Positions 1 to 10,970 are shown, counted from the stretch's first letter. The stretch: DNA of 64,000 nucleotides from Pseudomonas chlororaphis subsp. piscium (GCF_003850345.1 NZ_CP027707.1:4278001-4342000), one strand, 5' to 3'. Made by a program: numbers and translations. Notes: a model not told the origin generated them from the letters alone.

Positions 1-9
1 CGCGCTTCT

Positions 10-33
10 GTAGGAGCGAGGCTTGCCCGCGAT
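10..33 (+). repeat. REP palindrome, family A
   Basis: Copy of the common Pseudomonas repetitive extragenic palindrome with core GTAGGAGCGAGGCTTGC followed by CCGCGAT. The same core recurs in both orientations at about 4521, 4581, 7726, 8838, 8902, 12652 and 16618. It lies at the window edge, so the gene it follows is not visible. Confidence 0.85.
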
Positions 34-134
34 AAGGCCCTATCGGCCACCAAAACTCTCAAAACAGAGACAAAGCTTCGCTTCCACTCTCCAAAACCAT
101 AAAAATATTGTTATTTATCAACTACTTAAATACA

Positions 135-150
135 TGGCACAAAACTCGCT
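135..150 (+). promoter_or_regulatory. Candidate sigma-54 promoter of the 3-hydroxybutyrate operon
   Basis: TGGCAC, five bases, then TCGCT, 58 bases before the permease start. This matches the -24/-12 RpoN consensus (TGGCAC-N5-TTGCA/T) except for one base in the -12 element. In P. aeruginosa the related 3-hydroxybutyrate genes are controlled by the enhancer-binding protein HbcR, which acts with sigma-54, so the position makes sense. The surrounding 80 bases are AT-rich. No HbcR gene is in the window; it may lie just upstream. Confidence 0.6.
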
Positions 151-180
151 ATAGCCCCTTCCACACCCGCAACACCCTAC

Positions 181-188
181 AAAAATAA
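181..188 (+). promoter_or_regulatory. Candidate Hfq/Crc (CA-type) site before the permease gene
   Basis: AAAAATAA fits AANAANAA and lies just upstream of the GGAGAG ribosome binding site (196-201) of the permease. In pseudomonads such A-rich motifs near the start codon bind Hfq with Crc and block translation when better carbon sources are present. The motif is short, so the match alone is weak; the recurrence at other catabolic genes here strengthens it. Confidence 0.45.
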
Positions 189-208
189 CAATCCTGGAGA
201 GACACACC

Positions 209-1600
209 ATGAGTGTGATCATTGCCCTGGCAGCCCTCGCGCTGCTGATGTTGGCTGCTTACCGTGGCTACAGCGTTATCCTCTTTGCCCCCATCGCCGC
301 CCTCGGCGCCGTCCTGCTCACCGACCCGTCCGCCGTGGCGCCCGCCTTCACTGGCGTGTTCATGGAGAAGATGGTCGGCTTCATCAAACTCTACTTCCCG
401 GTATTCCTGCTTGGCGCGGTGTTCGGCAAGCTGATCGAGCTGTCGGGCTTCTCCCGTTCCATCGTCGCGGCGGCCATCCGCCTGCTCGGCACCCGCCAGG
501 CGATGCTGGTGATCGTGCTGGTCTGCGCCCTGCTGACCTACGGTGGCGTCTCGCTGTTCGTGGTGGTGTTCGCGGTCTACCCGTTCGCCGCCGAGATGTT
601 CCGCCAGAGCAATATCCCCAAGCGCCTGATCCCGGCGACCATCGCCCTCGGTGCGTTCTCCTTCACCATGGACGCCCTGCCCGGAACCCCGCAGATCCAG
701 AACATCATCCCCAGCACCTTCTTCAACACCACCGCCTGGGCCGCGCCCTGGTTGGGGGTGATCGGCACCATTTTCGTGTTCTGCGCCGGCATGCTGTTCC
801 TCCAGCGCCAGCGCAACAAGGCGTACAAGGCCGGTGAAGGCTACGGCAGCGACCTGCGCAACGAGCCGGAAACCGCCGCCGATCTGCAGTTGCCCAACCC
901 CTGGATCGCCCTGTCGCCACTGTTGCTGGTGGGCCTGATGAACCTGCTGTTCACCCACTGGATTCCCCTGTGGTACGGCAAGACCCATAGCCTGGCCCTG
1001 GCCGGCATGGCCGCCCCGGTGCAGACCGATGTCACTAAGCTCACTGCCATCTGGGCGGTCCAGGCCGCCTTGCTGGTGGGCATCATCGTGGTCCTGGTGT
1101 GCGGCTTCTCGGCCATTCGCGGCAAGCTCGCCGAGGGCAGCAAGAGCGCGGTCAGCGGCGCCCTGCTGGCGGCGATGAACACCGCCTCGGAATACGGCTT
1201 CGGCGCGGTGATCGCCTCCCTGCCGGGCTTCCTGGTGCTGTCGGACTGGCTGAAAAGCATCCCCAACCCGCTGGTCAACGAAGCCATCACCGTGACCCTG
1301 CTGGCCGGCATCACCGGCTCCGCCTCGGGTGGCATGAGCATCGCCCTGGCGGCCATGTCGGAGACCTTCATCAGCGCCGCCCACGCCGCCAACATCCCCC
1401 TGGAAGTGCTGCACCGCGTGGCCGCCATGGCTAGCGGCGGCATGGACACCCTGCCGCACAACGGCGCGGTGATCACCCTGCTGGCGGTCACCGGCCTGAC
1501 CCACCGCCAAGCCTACAAGGACATTTTCTGCATTACGCTGATCAAGACCCTGGCCGTCTTCGTCGTGATCGCCACTTTCTACGCCACCGGCATTGTGTGA
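209..1600 (+). CDS. GntP-family permease, probable 3-hydroxybutyrate/short-chain acid uptake
   Basis: 463-residue polytopic inner-membrane protein of the GntP family (gluconate:H+ symporter superfamily). About 12 hydrophobic segments alternate with short loops, and the conserved glycine/proline-rich stretch near residues 150-165 (DALPGTPQIQN) is typical of the family. The start at ATG 209 has a GGAGAG ribosome binding site 8 bases upstream. It sits 7 bases before bdhA and in the same direction as acetoacetyl-CoA synthetase, the same order of functions as the P. aeruginosa PA2003-PA2004 region, so the likely substrate is 3-hydroxybutyrate or acetoacetate rather than gluconate. That assignment is by context. 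The promoter upstream looks sigma-54 dependent and an AANAANAA motif lies before the Shine-Dalgarno sequence. Confidence 0.85.
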   Translation: MSVIIALAALALLMLAAYRGYSVILFAPIAALGAVLLTDPSAVAPAFTGVFMEKMVGFIKLYFPVFLLGAVFGKLIELSGFSRSIVAAAIRLLGTRQAMLVIVLVCALLTYGGVSLFVVVFAVYPFAAEMFRQSNIPKRLIPATIALGAFSFTMDALPGTPQIQNIIPSTFFNTTAWAAPWLGVIGTIFVFCAGMLFLQRQRNKAYKAGEGYGSDLRNEPETAADLQLPNPWIALSPLLLVGLMNLLFTHWIPLWYGKTHSLALAGMAAPVQTDVTKLTAIWAVQAALLVGIIVVLVCGFSAIRGKLAEGSKSAVSGALLAAMNTASEYGFGAVIASLPGFLVLSDWLKSIPNPLVNEAITVTLLAGITGSASGGMSIALAAMSETFISAAHAANIPLEVLHRVAAMASGGMDTLPHNGAVITLLAVTGLTHRQAYKDIFCITLIKTLAVFVVIATFYATGIV

Positions 1601-1607
1601 GGTATTC

Positions 1608-2393
1608 ATGAGCAATCTTGCGGGCAAGACCGCCCTCGTCACCGGCTCCACCAGCGGCATTGGCCTGGGGATCGCCCTGAGCCTGGCCAAGGCCGGCGCC
1701 AACCTGATCCTCAACGGCTTCGGCGATGCCTCGACAGTGATCGCCGAGGTCGCGCGCCTCAACAAAGACAGCGGCGGCAAGGTCGGCCATCACCCGGCCG
1801 ACGTCAGCGACCCGGCGCAGATCGCCGACATGCTCGCCTACGCCGAGCGCGAGTTCGGCGGCGTCGATATCCTGGTCAACAACGCCGGCATCCAGCATGT
1901 GGCGGCGGTGGAGGAATTCCCGGTGGAGCGCTGGGACTCGATCATCGCCATCAACCTGTCGTCGGTGTTCCACAGCACCCGCCTGAGCCTGCCGGGCATG
2001 CGTGCCAAGGGCTGGGGGCGGATCGTCAACATCGCCTCGGTGCATGGTCAGGTCGGCTCGGTGGGCAAGGCCGCCTATGTGGCGGCCAAACACGGAGTGA
2101 TCGGCCTGACCAAGGTGGTCGGCCTGGAAACCGCCACCAGCAACGTCACCTGCAACGCCATCTGCCCGGGCTGGGTCCTGACCCCGCTGGTGCAGAAACA
2201 GATCGACGACCGCGCCGCGGCCGGTGTCGACCCGCAACAGGCGCAGCACGACCTGCTGGCGGAAAAACAGCCGTCCCTGGAGTTCGTCACGCCTTCGCAG
2301 TTGGGCGAGTTGGTCCTATTCTTGTGCAGTGAGGCCGGCAGCCAGGTGCGTGGCGCGGCATGGAATATCGACGGCGGCTGGTTGGCGCAATAA
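1608..2393 (+). CDS. bdhA: D-3-hydroxybutyrate dehydrogenase
   Basis: 261-residue short-chain dehydrogenase that oxidises D-3-hydroxybutyrate to acetoacetate with NAD+ in the cytoplasm. The cofactor motif TGSTSGIG is at residues 12-19, NNAG follows strand 4, and the catalytic set is Ser144, Tyr157 and Lys161 (YVAAK). The sequence ends with the DGGW element common to this subfamily (AWNIDGGWLAQ). An in-frame TTG lies 15 bases upstream, but ATG 1608 has TGAGG at a suitable distance and gives the usual N-terminus. Transcribed with the permease upstream; its product feeds the acetoacetyl-CoA synthetase downstream. A REP element follows the stop codon. Confidence 0.93.
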   Translation: MSNLAGKTALVTGSTSGIGLGIALSLAKAGANLILNGFGDASTVIAEVARLNKDSGGKVGHHPADVSDPAQIADMLAYAEREFGGVDILVNNAGIQHVAAVEEFPVERWDSIIAINLSSVFHSTRLSLPGMRAKGWGRIVNIASVHGQVGSVGKAAYVAAKHGVIGLTKVVGLETATSNVTCNAICPGWVLTPLVQKQIDDRAAAGVDPQQAQHDLLAEKQPSLEFVTPSQLGELVLFLCSEAGSQVRGAAWNIDGGWLAQ

Positions 2394-2398
2394 GTCGC

Positions 2399-2490
2399 TG
2401 TAGCCGCTGCCGCAGGCTGCGATCGACCGGAACGGTCGTGGCGTACTCAATCCTTCGGACCTTATCGCAGCCTTCGGCAGCGGCTACAGG
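2399..2490. repeat. REP palindrome pair, family B
   Basis: Two inverted arms: GTAGCCGCTGCCGCAGGCTG at the left and its complement at the right, ending GCGGCTACAG, around a central segment containing GACCGGAACGG and GTGGCGTACTCAA. The copy at 7769-7872 shares the arms and the central segment, so this is a composite repeat unit and not just two chance palindromes. It separates bdhA from the synthetase gene. Confidence 0.8.
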
Positions 2491-2529
2491 TAGAGTTGGA
2501 CCCGCTTTGTGTGTGTGTGTGTGCAGCAG

Positions 2530-2537
2530 AAAAACAA
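2530..2537 (+). promoter_or_regulatory. Candidate Hfq/Crc site before acetoacetyl-CoA synthetase
   Basis: AAAAACAA fits AANAANAA and runs directly into the AAGAGG ribosome binding site (2536-2542), so bound Hfq/Crc would occlude ribosome entry. Second such motif in the same catabolic operon. Confidence 0.5.
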
Positions 2538-2547
2538 GAGGCTACCC

Positions 2548-4503
<1,956 letters not shown>

Positions 4504-4520
4504 GCCTTGAGGGCCCCTTC

Positions 4521-4606
4521 GCGGGCAAGCCTCGCTCCTACAGAAGCGCGTATTGATCGCCATGGTGTGTACGACTCCCCCTGTAGGAGCGAGGCTTGCC
4601 CGCGAT
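4521..4606. repeat. Inverted pair of family-A REP palindromes
   Basis: Two family-A units in opposite orientation: GCGGGCAAGCCTCGCTCCTACAG at 4521-4543 and CTGTAGGAGCGAGGCTTGCC continuing CGCGAT at 4581-4606. Between them is CAGAAGCGCGTATTGATCGCCATG, whose reverse complement reappears next to the copy at 8902, so the flanks are part of the mobile unit. Confidence 0.8.
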
Positions 4607-4674
4607 GAGGCCGGACGTGCTCAACACAAATTCCGCCCCCCGCGAAACGGGCCATCCGCGGAAATCGCTGCCCC

Positions 4675-4806
4675 TGTAGCCGCTGCCGCAGGCTGCGATC
4701 GGCCCCGCAGGGGCCGCAAACCTGGCGACGCAGTCTGCCTGACGGATCGCAGATACCTCCCTTGCGCCGGCTACGCCGTCGATCGCAGCCTGCGGCAGCG
4801 GCTACA
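4675..4806. repeat. REP palindrome pair, family B
   Basis: Left arm CTGTAGCCGCTGCCGCAGGC continuing TGCGATCG; right arm ending GCAGCGGCTACA at 4806. The element reaches within 36 bases of the sensor kinase start at 4842, so its right arm lies where the promoter or leader of that gene would be. With 4521-4606 this fills the whole 338-base gap before the kinase. Confidence 0.78.
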
Positions 4807-4841
4807 ATGCCGGCGTGATGCACGCTCAGGACACCCCCGAC

Positions 4842-7379
4842 ATGAACGCCCCCACCTCCGGCAGCGAAGCCGAAACCCTGATTGCCCGGCTGGACTGGGC
4901 CGCCACGCCGCTGGGCGCGGTCGACCACTGGCCGCAGAGCCTGCGCACCGCGGTGGACATCGTGATCCACTCGCCGATGCCGATGCTGCTGTTGTGGGGC
5001 GCGCAGCTGACGCAGATCTACAACGACGGCTTCGCCCTGCTGGCCGGCAACAAGCACCCCGGCGCCTTCGGCCAGTCGGCCCACCTGACCTGGCCGGAAC
5101 TCAAGGACTTCGCCGCACCGATCTACAGCGCCGTGCTGCAAGGCCAGGTGCGCACCTTCAGCGAAAAACCCTTCACCCTGCAGCGCCACGGCCGTGAGTC
5201 GGAGGTCTGGCTGGACCTGACCTACAGCCCGATCCGCGACGAAAGCGGCGAGGTCGCCGGAATCCTGGTCACCAGCATCGAAACCAACGAGCGCCGACGC
5301 ATCGCCCTGGAACTGGAGCAGCGCTCGGCGGCCAGCCTCAAGGCCCAACACGAAACCGAAGAGCGCCTGCAACTGGCACTGGCGGCGACCGACGCCGTCG
5401 GCACCTGGGACTGGGACATCGGCGACGACCGTTTTATCGCCGACGCCCACTTCGCCCAACTGCACAGCATCGACCCGGCCCTGGCCGGGCAACTGCCCAT
5501 CAGCGAATACCTCAAGGGCGTGCACCCGGAAGACCGCGGCATGGTGGCGCGCAGCATCAAGCACTGCATCACCCACGGCACCGAGTACGCCGAGGAATAC
5601 CGCCTGCAACAGCCCGACGGCCAGATCCGCTGGGTCTTCGCCCGCGGGCGCTGCTACAAGGATCACCACGGCCGGCCGGTGCGTTTCCTCGGCGCCGCCC
5701 TGGACCTGACCGACCGCAAGCAGATGGAACAGGCGCTGCGCCAGAGCCAGACCGAGCTACAGCTGATCATCAACGCCATGCCGGTGCTGATCGGCTACGT
5801 CGACCACGAAGAGCGCTTTCGCCTGAACAACAGCGCCTACCTCGACTGGTACGGCTTGACCCCGCAGGAACTGTACGGCCGGACCATCCGCGAGGTGATC
5901 GGCGACGCCCTCTACGCCACTCGCGCCGACAAGATCGCCGCCGCCCTGGCCGGCAAGCCCTGCAGCTTCGAAGCCAAGACGCCGCACCGCGACGGGCGCA
6001 CGCGGCATGCGCTGATGAAGTACCTGCCGCGCTACGGCGCCGATGGCGCGATCAATGGCTTCTACATCTTCGTGATCGACGAAACCGAGCGCAGACAGAC
6101 CGAGGAGGCCCTGCGCCACCTCAACGAAACCCTGGAAGAACGGGTGGCCGAGCGCACCCAGGCGCTGGCCGCCGCCAACCAGCGCCTGCAGAGCGAGATG
6201 TTCGAGCGCGAGCGCGCCGAAAACGCCCTGCGCCATGCGCAGAAGATGGAAGCTGTGGGCCAGCTCACTGGTGGTATCGCCCATGACTTCAACAACATGC
6301 TCACCGGCATCATCGGCAGCCTGGAACTGATGCAGCGCTACATCGACGACAATCGCAGCGCCGAGATCGGCCGTTTCACCGAGGCCGCGATGTCCTCGGC
6401 CAAGCGCGCGGCCGCCCTCACCCATCGCCTGCTGGCGTTTTCCCGTCGCCAGTCGCTGGACCGCCGGCCACTGGAGCCGAACCAGCTGGTGCGTTCGCTG
6501 CACGACCTGTTCAACCACACCAAGGGCGAACATATCGAGCTGAAGATGAACCTGGGCGACAACGTCTGGTCGATCAACAGCGATGCCAGCCAGCTGGAAA
6601 ACGCCCTGCTCAACCTGGTGATCAACGCCCGCGACGCCATGCCCGACGGCGGCGTGCTGACCATCGAGACTGCCAACAGCTACCTCAACGGCAGCGACCT
6701 CAATACCCTGGAGCCGGTCAAGGCCGGCGACTACGTGATGCTCGGCGTCAGCGACAACGGCGCCGGCATGACCCCACGGGTGCTGGCCAAGGCCTTCGAT
6801 CCGTTCTTCACCACCAAGCCCATCGGCCAGGGCACGGGCCTGGGGCTGTCGATGATCTATGGCTTCGCCCAGCAATCCGGCGGCCACCTGACCATCACCA
6901 GCGAACCGGGCCAAGGCACCTGCGTGCGCCTGTACCTGCCACGCCTGCACAGCGCCGTCCAGGCCGACAGCCCGGTACAGGCCAGCGTCGAAGCGCCGTA
7001 CGCGGTGGCCGGCGAATCGGTGATGCTGGTGGAAGACGACCCGGCGGTGCGCATGCTGGTGCTCAACGTGCTGCGCGAGCTGGGCTACACCACCTTCGAG
7101 GCCGAGGACGCCAAGAGCGCGCTGCCATTGCTGGAGTCCGAGCGGCGCGTCGACCTGCTGGTGACCGACGTCGGCCTGCCGGGCATGAACGGCCGACAAC
7201 TGGCGGAAATCGCCCGCCAGCAGCGGCCGCAGCTCAAGGTCCTGTTCATGACCGGCTACGCGGAAAAGGCCGCCGAGCGCCAGGGCTTTCTCGACGCCGG
7301 CATGGACCTGATCGCCAAGCCGTTTTCCATCGAGGCCCTGGCCCAGAAGATTCGTCAGATGATCGGCCAGCAGGGCTGA
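4842..7379 (+). CDS. Soluble PAS-containing hybrid sensor histidine kinase
   Basis: 845-residue protein without membrane segments. Order: PAS-like domain (residues about 5-150), short helical linker, a PAS_3-type domain with the WDWDI motif (about 180-300), a PAS_4-type domain (about 305-425), a coiled coil (about 430-470), HisKA with His481 in GGIAHDFNN, HATPase with N and G boxes ([26 protein letters not shown]), then a receiver domain with Asp776 ([11 protein letters not shown]). The HDFNN type of dimerisation motif is common among PAS hybrid kinases. Earlier in-frame GTG 4815 and ATG 4818 overlap the edge of a REP element; ATG 4842 has AGGA about 10 bases upstream and is preferred. Signal and partner are unknown; no output regulator lies next to it. 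Confidence 0.88.
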   Translation: MNAPTSGSEAETLIARLDWAATPLGAVDHWPQSLRTAVDIVIHSPMPMLLLWGAQLTQIYNDGFALLAGNKHPGAFGQSAHLTWPELKDFAAPIYSAVLQGQVRTFSEKPFTLQRHGRESEVWLDLTYSPIRDESGEVAGILVTSIETNERRRIALELEQRSAASLKAQHETEERLQLALAATDAVGTWDWDIGDDRFIADAHFAQLHSIDPALAGQLPISEYLKGVHPEDRGMVARSIKHCITHGTEYAEEYRLQQPDGQIRWVFARGRCYKDHHGRPVRFLGAALDLTDRKQMEQALRQSQTELQLIINAMPVLIGYVDHEERFRLNNSAYLDWYGLTPQELYGRTIREVIGDALYATRADKIAAALAGKPCSFEAKTPHRDGRTRHALMKYLPRYGADGAINGFYIFVIDETERRQTEEALRHLNETLEERVAERTQALAAANQRLQSEMFERERAENALRHAQKMEAVGQLTGGIAHDFNNMLTGIIGSLELMQRYIDDNRSAEIGRFTEAAMSSAKRAAALTHRLLAFSRRQSLDRRPLEPNQLVRSLHDLFNHTKGEHIELKMNLGDNVWSINSDASQLENALLNLVINARDAMPDGGVLTIETANSYLNGSDLNTLEPVKAGDYVMLGVSDNGAGMTPRVLAKAFDPFFTTKPIGQGTGLGLSMIYGFAQQSGGHLTITSEPGQGTCVRLYLPRLHSAVQADSPVQASVEAPYAVAGESVMLVEDDPAVRMLVLNVLRELGYTTFEAEDAKSALPLLESERRVDLLVTDVGLPGMNGRQLAEIARQQRPQLKVLFMTGYAEKAAERQGFLDAGMDLIAKPFSIEALAQKIRQMIGQQG

Positions 7380-7431
7380 TTTCAGGCATAATCCGCGACC
7401 GCCGTCCGCACCGTTCCAAGGTAACCGCCCC

Positions 7432-7707
7432 ATGAAAGCCCAAGCCCGCCACATCCTGGTGAAAACCGCCGAAGAGGCCGAACAGCTCAAGCAGCGCATC
7501 GCCAAGGGCGAGGCCTTCGACGTGCTGGCGAAGAAATACTCCACCTGCCCCTCCGGCAAACGCGGCGGCGACCTGGGTGAAGTACGGCCGGGGCAGATGG
7601 TCGGGGCCATCGACCAGGTGATCTTCAAGAAGCCCCTGCGCACCGTGCACGGGCCGATCAAGAGCAAGTTCGGTTATCACCTGGTGCAGGTGTTCTACCG
7701 TGATTGA
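7432..7707 (+). CDS. ppiC: Parvulin-type peptidyl-prolyl isomerase (PpiC-like)
   Basis: 91-residue single-domain rotamase. Family features are ARHILVK at the N-terminus, FDVLAKKYSTCPSGKRGGDLG in the middle, and FGYHLVQV at the C-terminus, which includes the second conserved histidine. There is no signal peptide, so it acts in the cytoplasm like E. coli PpiC (93 residues). ATG 7432 follows AAGGTAACCGCCCC. It is 52 bases behind the sensor kinase and may be co-transcribed; a functional link is not implied. Confidence 0.92.
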   Translation: MKAQARHILVKTAEEAEQLKQRIAKGEAFDVLAKKYSTCPSGKRGGDLGEVRPGQMVGAIDQVIFKKPLRTVHGPIKSKFGYHLVQVFYRD

Positions 7708-7725
7708 CCGCGTCGCCTGACAACG

Positions 7726-7752
7726 CATCGCGGGCAAGCCTCGCTCCTACAG
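7726..7752 (-). repeat. REP palindrome, family A
   Basis: ATCGCGGGCAAGCCTCGCTC followed by CTACAG, the inverse orientation of the copy at position 10. It stands 19 bases after the ppiC stop. Confidence 0.85.
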
Positions 7753-7768
7753 AAGCGACCAGATACCC

Positions 7769-7872
7769 CTGCAGCCGCTGCCGCAGGCTGCGAACGACCG
7801 GAACGGGCGTGGCGTACTCAAGATCGCTGAAGGTCCTTCGGCCCTTATCGCAGCCTGCGGCAGCGGCTACAG
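7769..7872. repeat. REP palindrome pair, family B
   Basis: Arms TGCAGCCGCTGCCGCAGGCT and CAGCCTGCGGCAGCGGCTAC around a centre that again holds GACCGGAACGG and GTGGCGTACTCAA, as in 2399-2490. It sits between the convergent ends of ppiC and kdgK and could serve as a bidirectional barrier. Confidence 0.8.
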
Positions 7873-7878
7873 GTTGCC

Positions 7879-8796
7879 TCAGGCTCTTGGAATCAACGCC
7901 CCCGGCACCTGAATCACCCGGCTCGCCAAGCGATGCCCCGCCTCTGCCGCCTGCTGCGGGCTACCGCCGCGCAAGCGACACGCTAGATACGCCGCACTGA
8001 ACGAATCCCCCGCCGCCGTGGTGTCCACCACCTGCTCCACCCGCTGCGCCGGCACCTCGAACGACTCGCCGCCACAGCGGATCAGGCACGCTTCGGCGCC
8101 ACGCTTGAGCACCACTTCGGGGGTATCCGGGTAAGCGGCGAACACCGCCGCACCGTCGCCATGCCCGAACAACGCCAGCTCGTCATCCAGGGTCAGCAAC
8201 GCCAGATCGACATAGGCCAGCACCTGGCGATAAGCCGCCTGCGCCTGCTCCACCGAAGCCCAGAGCCGTGGCCGGTAGTTATTGTCAAAGACGATCCGCG
8301 CCCCGCGCTTGCGTGCTTCAACCAAGGTATCGATGAGTTTCTTGCGCCCCTGCTCGCCCAGCACCGCCAGGGTGATGCCGCTGAAATACAGCACATCGTA
8401 GGCCGGCAGCGCCGCCAGGATTGGCTCGGCCGCAGGGGTGGTGAAACAGTCGCGCACCGCCGCTTCGTTGCGCCAGTAAAGAAAACGCCGCTCGCCCTTG
8501 GCGTCGGTCTGGATGCAGTACAGCCCGGGCAAACGCCCCGGCAGGCGCTGGACCATGCCCAGGCCAATGCCTTCCTCGGCCCAGCTCTGGCACATGGCAT
8601 CGCTGAAACTGTCGTCACCGAGTGCGGTGACATAGTCGACATAAGCGCCCTCGCCCAATTCACGGGCCAGGTACACCGCAGTATTCAGGGTGTCGCCGCC
8701 AAAGCTCTGTTGCAGGCTGCCGTCGGCGCGGTGTTGCAGTTCAATCATGCATTCGCCGATCAGGGCGATGCGTTTCCCAGCATTGGAAGTGTTCAT
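7879..8796 (-). CDS. kdgK: 2-keto-3-deoxygluconate kinase (PfkB family)
   Basis: 305-residue ribokinase-family sugar kinase that phosphorylates 2-keto-3-deoxygluconate to KDPG, the substrate of the Entner-Doudoroff aldolase. The N-terminal substrate motif GGDTLNTAVYLAR and the C-terminal PfkB signature DTTAAGDSFSAAYL (catalytic base Asp264) are intact, and the sequence pattern GLYCIQTDAKGERRFLYWR is characteristic of KDG kinases. It is last in a minus-strand cluster with a PLP deaminase, IclR regulator and RidA; that setting suggests KDG produced from D-glucosaminate, though pectin- or galactonate-type routes remain possible. AACAACAA, an Hfq/Crc-type motif, lies 21 bases before the start. 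Confidence 0.88.
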   Translation of the reverse strand: MNTSNAGKRIALIGECMIELQHRADGSLQQSFGGDTLNTAVYLARELGEGAYVDYVTALGDDSFSDAMCQSWAEEGIGLGMVQRLPGRLPGLYCIQTDAKGERRFLYWRNEAAVRDCFTTPAAEPILAALPAYDVLYFSGITLAVLGEQGRKKLIDTLVEARKRGARIVFDNNYRPRLWASVEQAQAAYRQVLAYVDLALLTLDDELALFGHGDGAAVFAAYPDTPEVVLKRGAEACLIRCGGESFEVPAQRVEQVVDTTAAGDSFSAAYLACRLRGGSPQQAAEAGHRLASRVIQVPGALIPRA

Positions 8797-8817
8797 GGAG
8801 GTGTCTCTGACAATTTT

Positions 8818-8825
8818 TTGTTGTT
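8818..8825 (-). promoter_or_regulatory. Candidate Hfq/Crc site before kdgK
   Basis: Read on the minus strand the bases are AACAACAA, a perfect AAYAAYAA motif, 21 bases upstream of the kdgK start codon. Confidence 0.45.
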
Positions 8826-8837
8826 GGAAAGGACGTC

Positions 8838-8927
8838 ATCGCGGGCAAGCCTCGCTCCTACAGGTTCACGTCGTTTCCGCCATGGCGATCAACACGCGCT
8901 TCTGTAGGAGCGAGGCTTGCCCGCGAT
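8838..8927. repeat. Inverted pair of family-A REP palindromes
   Basis: Units at 8838-8863 (ATCGCGGGCAAGCC...) and 8902-8927 (CTGTAGGAGCGAGG...) in opposite orientations between the deaminase and kdgK. Such a pair can form a long hairpin in the shared transcript and may lower kdgK expression relative to the upstream gene. Confidence 0.8.
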
Positions 8928-8950
8928 CACCTGCGCAGCAGGTGCCAGCC

Positions 8951-10168
8951 TTAGAAACAGGTCTCCATGCTCTCCAGCACATCCAGCCGCTCATCCACCA
9001 ACAACCCGGTGCGCCACTTATCAAAGGTCAAACACGGGTGCGAGGTACCGAAAGAAATAATGTCCCCCACCCGCAACTCAACCCCCGGCGCCACCGTCAT
9101 GAACGCGTGCTGGTCCATCACCGCCGTGACCTTGCAGGCGCTGACATCATCGCCCTTGGCCGGCACTACACCCGGCTTGTAGCGCAACAACGGCACCGGC
9201 AACCCGGCGTCATAAGCCACATCGCGCTTGCCCAGGGCGATCACCGCGAACCCCGGCTCCGGCAGGGACTGCACATGGGCCCAGACTTCCAGCGCCGGGC
9301 GCAGGCCTTCGTGCAGGTCGCTGCGACGGTCGAGCACGCAGCACTGTGCCTCTTTATAGATGCCGTGGTCATGAGCCACATAACTGCCGGGGCGCAGCAC
9401 ACTGAGGAAACGCCCCTGGGCGTTCTGCGCCTCGAAGGATTCAGCGATCAAGTCATACCAGGCCGAACCCGAGGCAGTGATGATCGGCTTATCGATGGCG
9501 AACAACCCGTCGTCCTGCAACTGCACCGCCAGGCGCACCAGGGACGCGGCAAACTCACGAATGCCACTCACCGCGTGATCGCCATGGATCACCCCTTCGT
9601 AACCCTCGATGCCGCACAAGGCCAAGGCCGGTTGCGCCTTGATTGCGCGCGCCAGCTCCAGCACTTCCTGCTCGCTGCGGCAGCCACAACGACCGCCGAC
9701 CACGCCGTATTCGATCATCACGTTCAGGCGCACCCCGCGCGCGGCAAAGAACTGCCCGAGGTCGGCGACGTTGTCCGGGTGATCGACCATGCAATAGAAG
9801 TCGAAACCCGAGTCGGCCAGCAGCTCGGCGATCAGCCCCATGTTCGGCGTACCCACCAGCTGGTTGGCCATCAACACCCGGCGCACGCCGTGAGCGTAAG
9901 CCGCGCGGGTCTGCACCGCGGTGGCCAGGGTGATGCCCCAAGCGCCCGCCTCCAGCTGCCGACGAAACAGTGCCGGGGTCATGCTGGTCTTGCCGTGGGG
10001 CGCCAGCTCGGCGCCGCTGTCGCTGACGAACTTCTGCATCCAGCGGATGTTGTGCTCCAGCGCCGCGCGATGCAGCACCAGGGCCGGCAGGCTGACATCG
10101 CGCACCAGGCTGACGCCGGGTTGGGCCGCGCCCTTTTCCACCGCTGCGTTGGTCAATACAGAAGACAT
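8951..10168 (-). CDS. PLP-dependent amino acid deaminase, D-threonine aldolase fold (candidate D-glucosaminate dehydratase)
   Basis: 405-residue fold-type III PLP enzyme (alanine racemase-like N-terminal barrel with a C-terminal D-serine dehydratase-like domain). PLP lysine is Lys60 in the motif HGKTSMTP; the C-terminal part keeps the pattern QHAFM...GDIISFGTSHPC, which in D-threonine aldolase and D-serine dehydratase relatives supplies metal-binding His and Cys. Databases usually call this group amino acid deaminase. Neighbouring kdgK and RidA fit a reaction that eliminates water and ammonia to give a 2-keto-3-deoxy acid through an enamine; D-glucosaminate is therefore a good candidate substrate, since the P. 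fluorescens D-glucosaminate dehydratase is known to have D-threonine-aldolase-like properties. The substrate is inferred. Start ATG 10168 has AAGGAG upstream. Confidence 0.8.
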   Translation of the reverse strand: MSSVLTNAAVEKGAAQPGVSLVRDVSLPALVLHRAALEHNIRWMQKFVSDSGAELAPHGKTSMTPALFRRQLEAGAWGITLATAVQTRAAYAHGVRRVLMANQLVGTPNMGLIAELLADSGFDFYCMVDHPDNVADLGQFFAARGVRLNVMIEYGVVGGRCGCRSEQEVLELARAIKAQPALALCGIEGYEGVIHGDHAVSGIREFAASLVRLAVQLQDDGLFAIDKPIITASGSAWYDLIAESFEAQNAQGRFLSVLRPGSYVAHDHGIYKEAQCCVLDRRSDLHEGLRPALEVWAHVQSLPEPGFAVIALGKRDVAYDAGLPVPLLRYKPGVVPAKGDDVSACKVTAVMDQHAFMTVAPGVELRVGDIISFGTSHPCLTFDKWRTGLLVDERLDVLESMETCF

Positions 10169-10205
10169 ATTCGAACTCCTTACAGCGCCGCCATTGGGGC
10201 TGACG

Positions 10206-10970
10206 CTAGTCGTTGATGCGACGGGCCAGGCGATTCGCGCTGTCGATCAGCACCCGGCGGTAGTCAGCGTAATTGTTCTGGGCATCGGCCCGTGGCGCGA
10301 CGATGCACAGGGTGCAGATGCACACCCCGCGCTCGTCCCGCACCGGGGCGGCGAAGCAATGGGTAAAGGTGTCGGCCACACTGTCGAAGGAGAAAAAACC
10401 GTCCTTCGTGGCCTGGCGGATTTCCTTCAAGAAAGTCGCCAAAGGCAGGCGCTCACCGTCGGGGAGAATGAAGTCGCGCTCGTCGATCAACTCGACGATC
10501 TGCTCATCGCTCAAATGCCCCAGCAACAGCCGCCCGGAAGCGGTCCAGGGAATTGGCGCGTTCTCGCCGATATTCGAGGAAATGCGAAAATGCCGCTCGC
10601 CCTCCTTCATCAGCGCCACCGTGTATTTGCGCCCGTTGAGCAGGCACATCTGCGCGGTCTCGCGGGTCTGGCTGACAATCTCCTGCAAGGCCGAGTCGGC
10701 CTCGCGGGTCAGATCGAAATGGCGCAGATGGGCCTGCCCCAGGAAGTACAGCTGCCGCCCCAGGTACACATGCCCGTCCTGGCCCACCGGCTCCAGAATC
10801 CGCCGCTCCAGCAAGGACGCCACCAGCTCGTACACCGTGGACTTGGGGCTGCCGATGCCCTTGGCGATATCGTTGGGCCGCAACGGCTGGCCGATCTCCT
10901 TGAGGAAATCGAGAATATCGAACGCCCGGTCCAGCCCCTTGGCCCGGCGCTTGATGGTGTCTTCGGTCAT
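10206..10970 (-). CDS. IclR-family transcriptional regulator
   Basis: 254-residue regulator with an N-terminal winged helix-turn-helix (about residues 10-65, with LRPNDIAKGIGSPKSTVYELVASL) and a C-terminal GAF-like effector domain ending VLIDSANRLARRI. ATG 10970 gives the normal IclR N-terminus; reading further upstream would run into a REP element. It lies 37 bases before the deaminase gene in the same direction and probably controls this cluster in response to a sugar acid. A candidate operator lies upstream of the RidA gene at 11655-11675. Confidence 0.88.
   Translation of the reverse strand: MTEDTIKRRAKGLDRAFDILDFLKEIGQPLRPNDIAKGIGSPKSTVYELVASLLERRILEPVGQDGHVYLGRQLYFLGQAHLRHFDLTREADSALQEIVSQTRETAQMCLLNGRKYTVALMKEGERHFRISSNIGENAPIPWTASGRLLLGHLSDEQIVELIDERDFILPDGERLPLATFLKEIRQATKDGFFSFDSVADTFTHCFAAPVRDERGVCICTLCIVAPRADAQNNYADYRRVLIDSANRLARRIND

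Noticed and set aside
2509..2547. Upstream in-frame start of acetoacetyl-CoA synthetase at 2509
   Set aside because: It lies in a GT-repeat without ribosome binding site; ATG 2548 has AAGAGG and the normal N-terminus.
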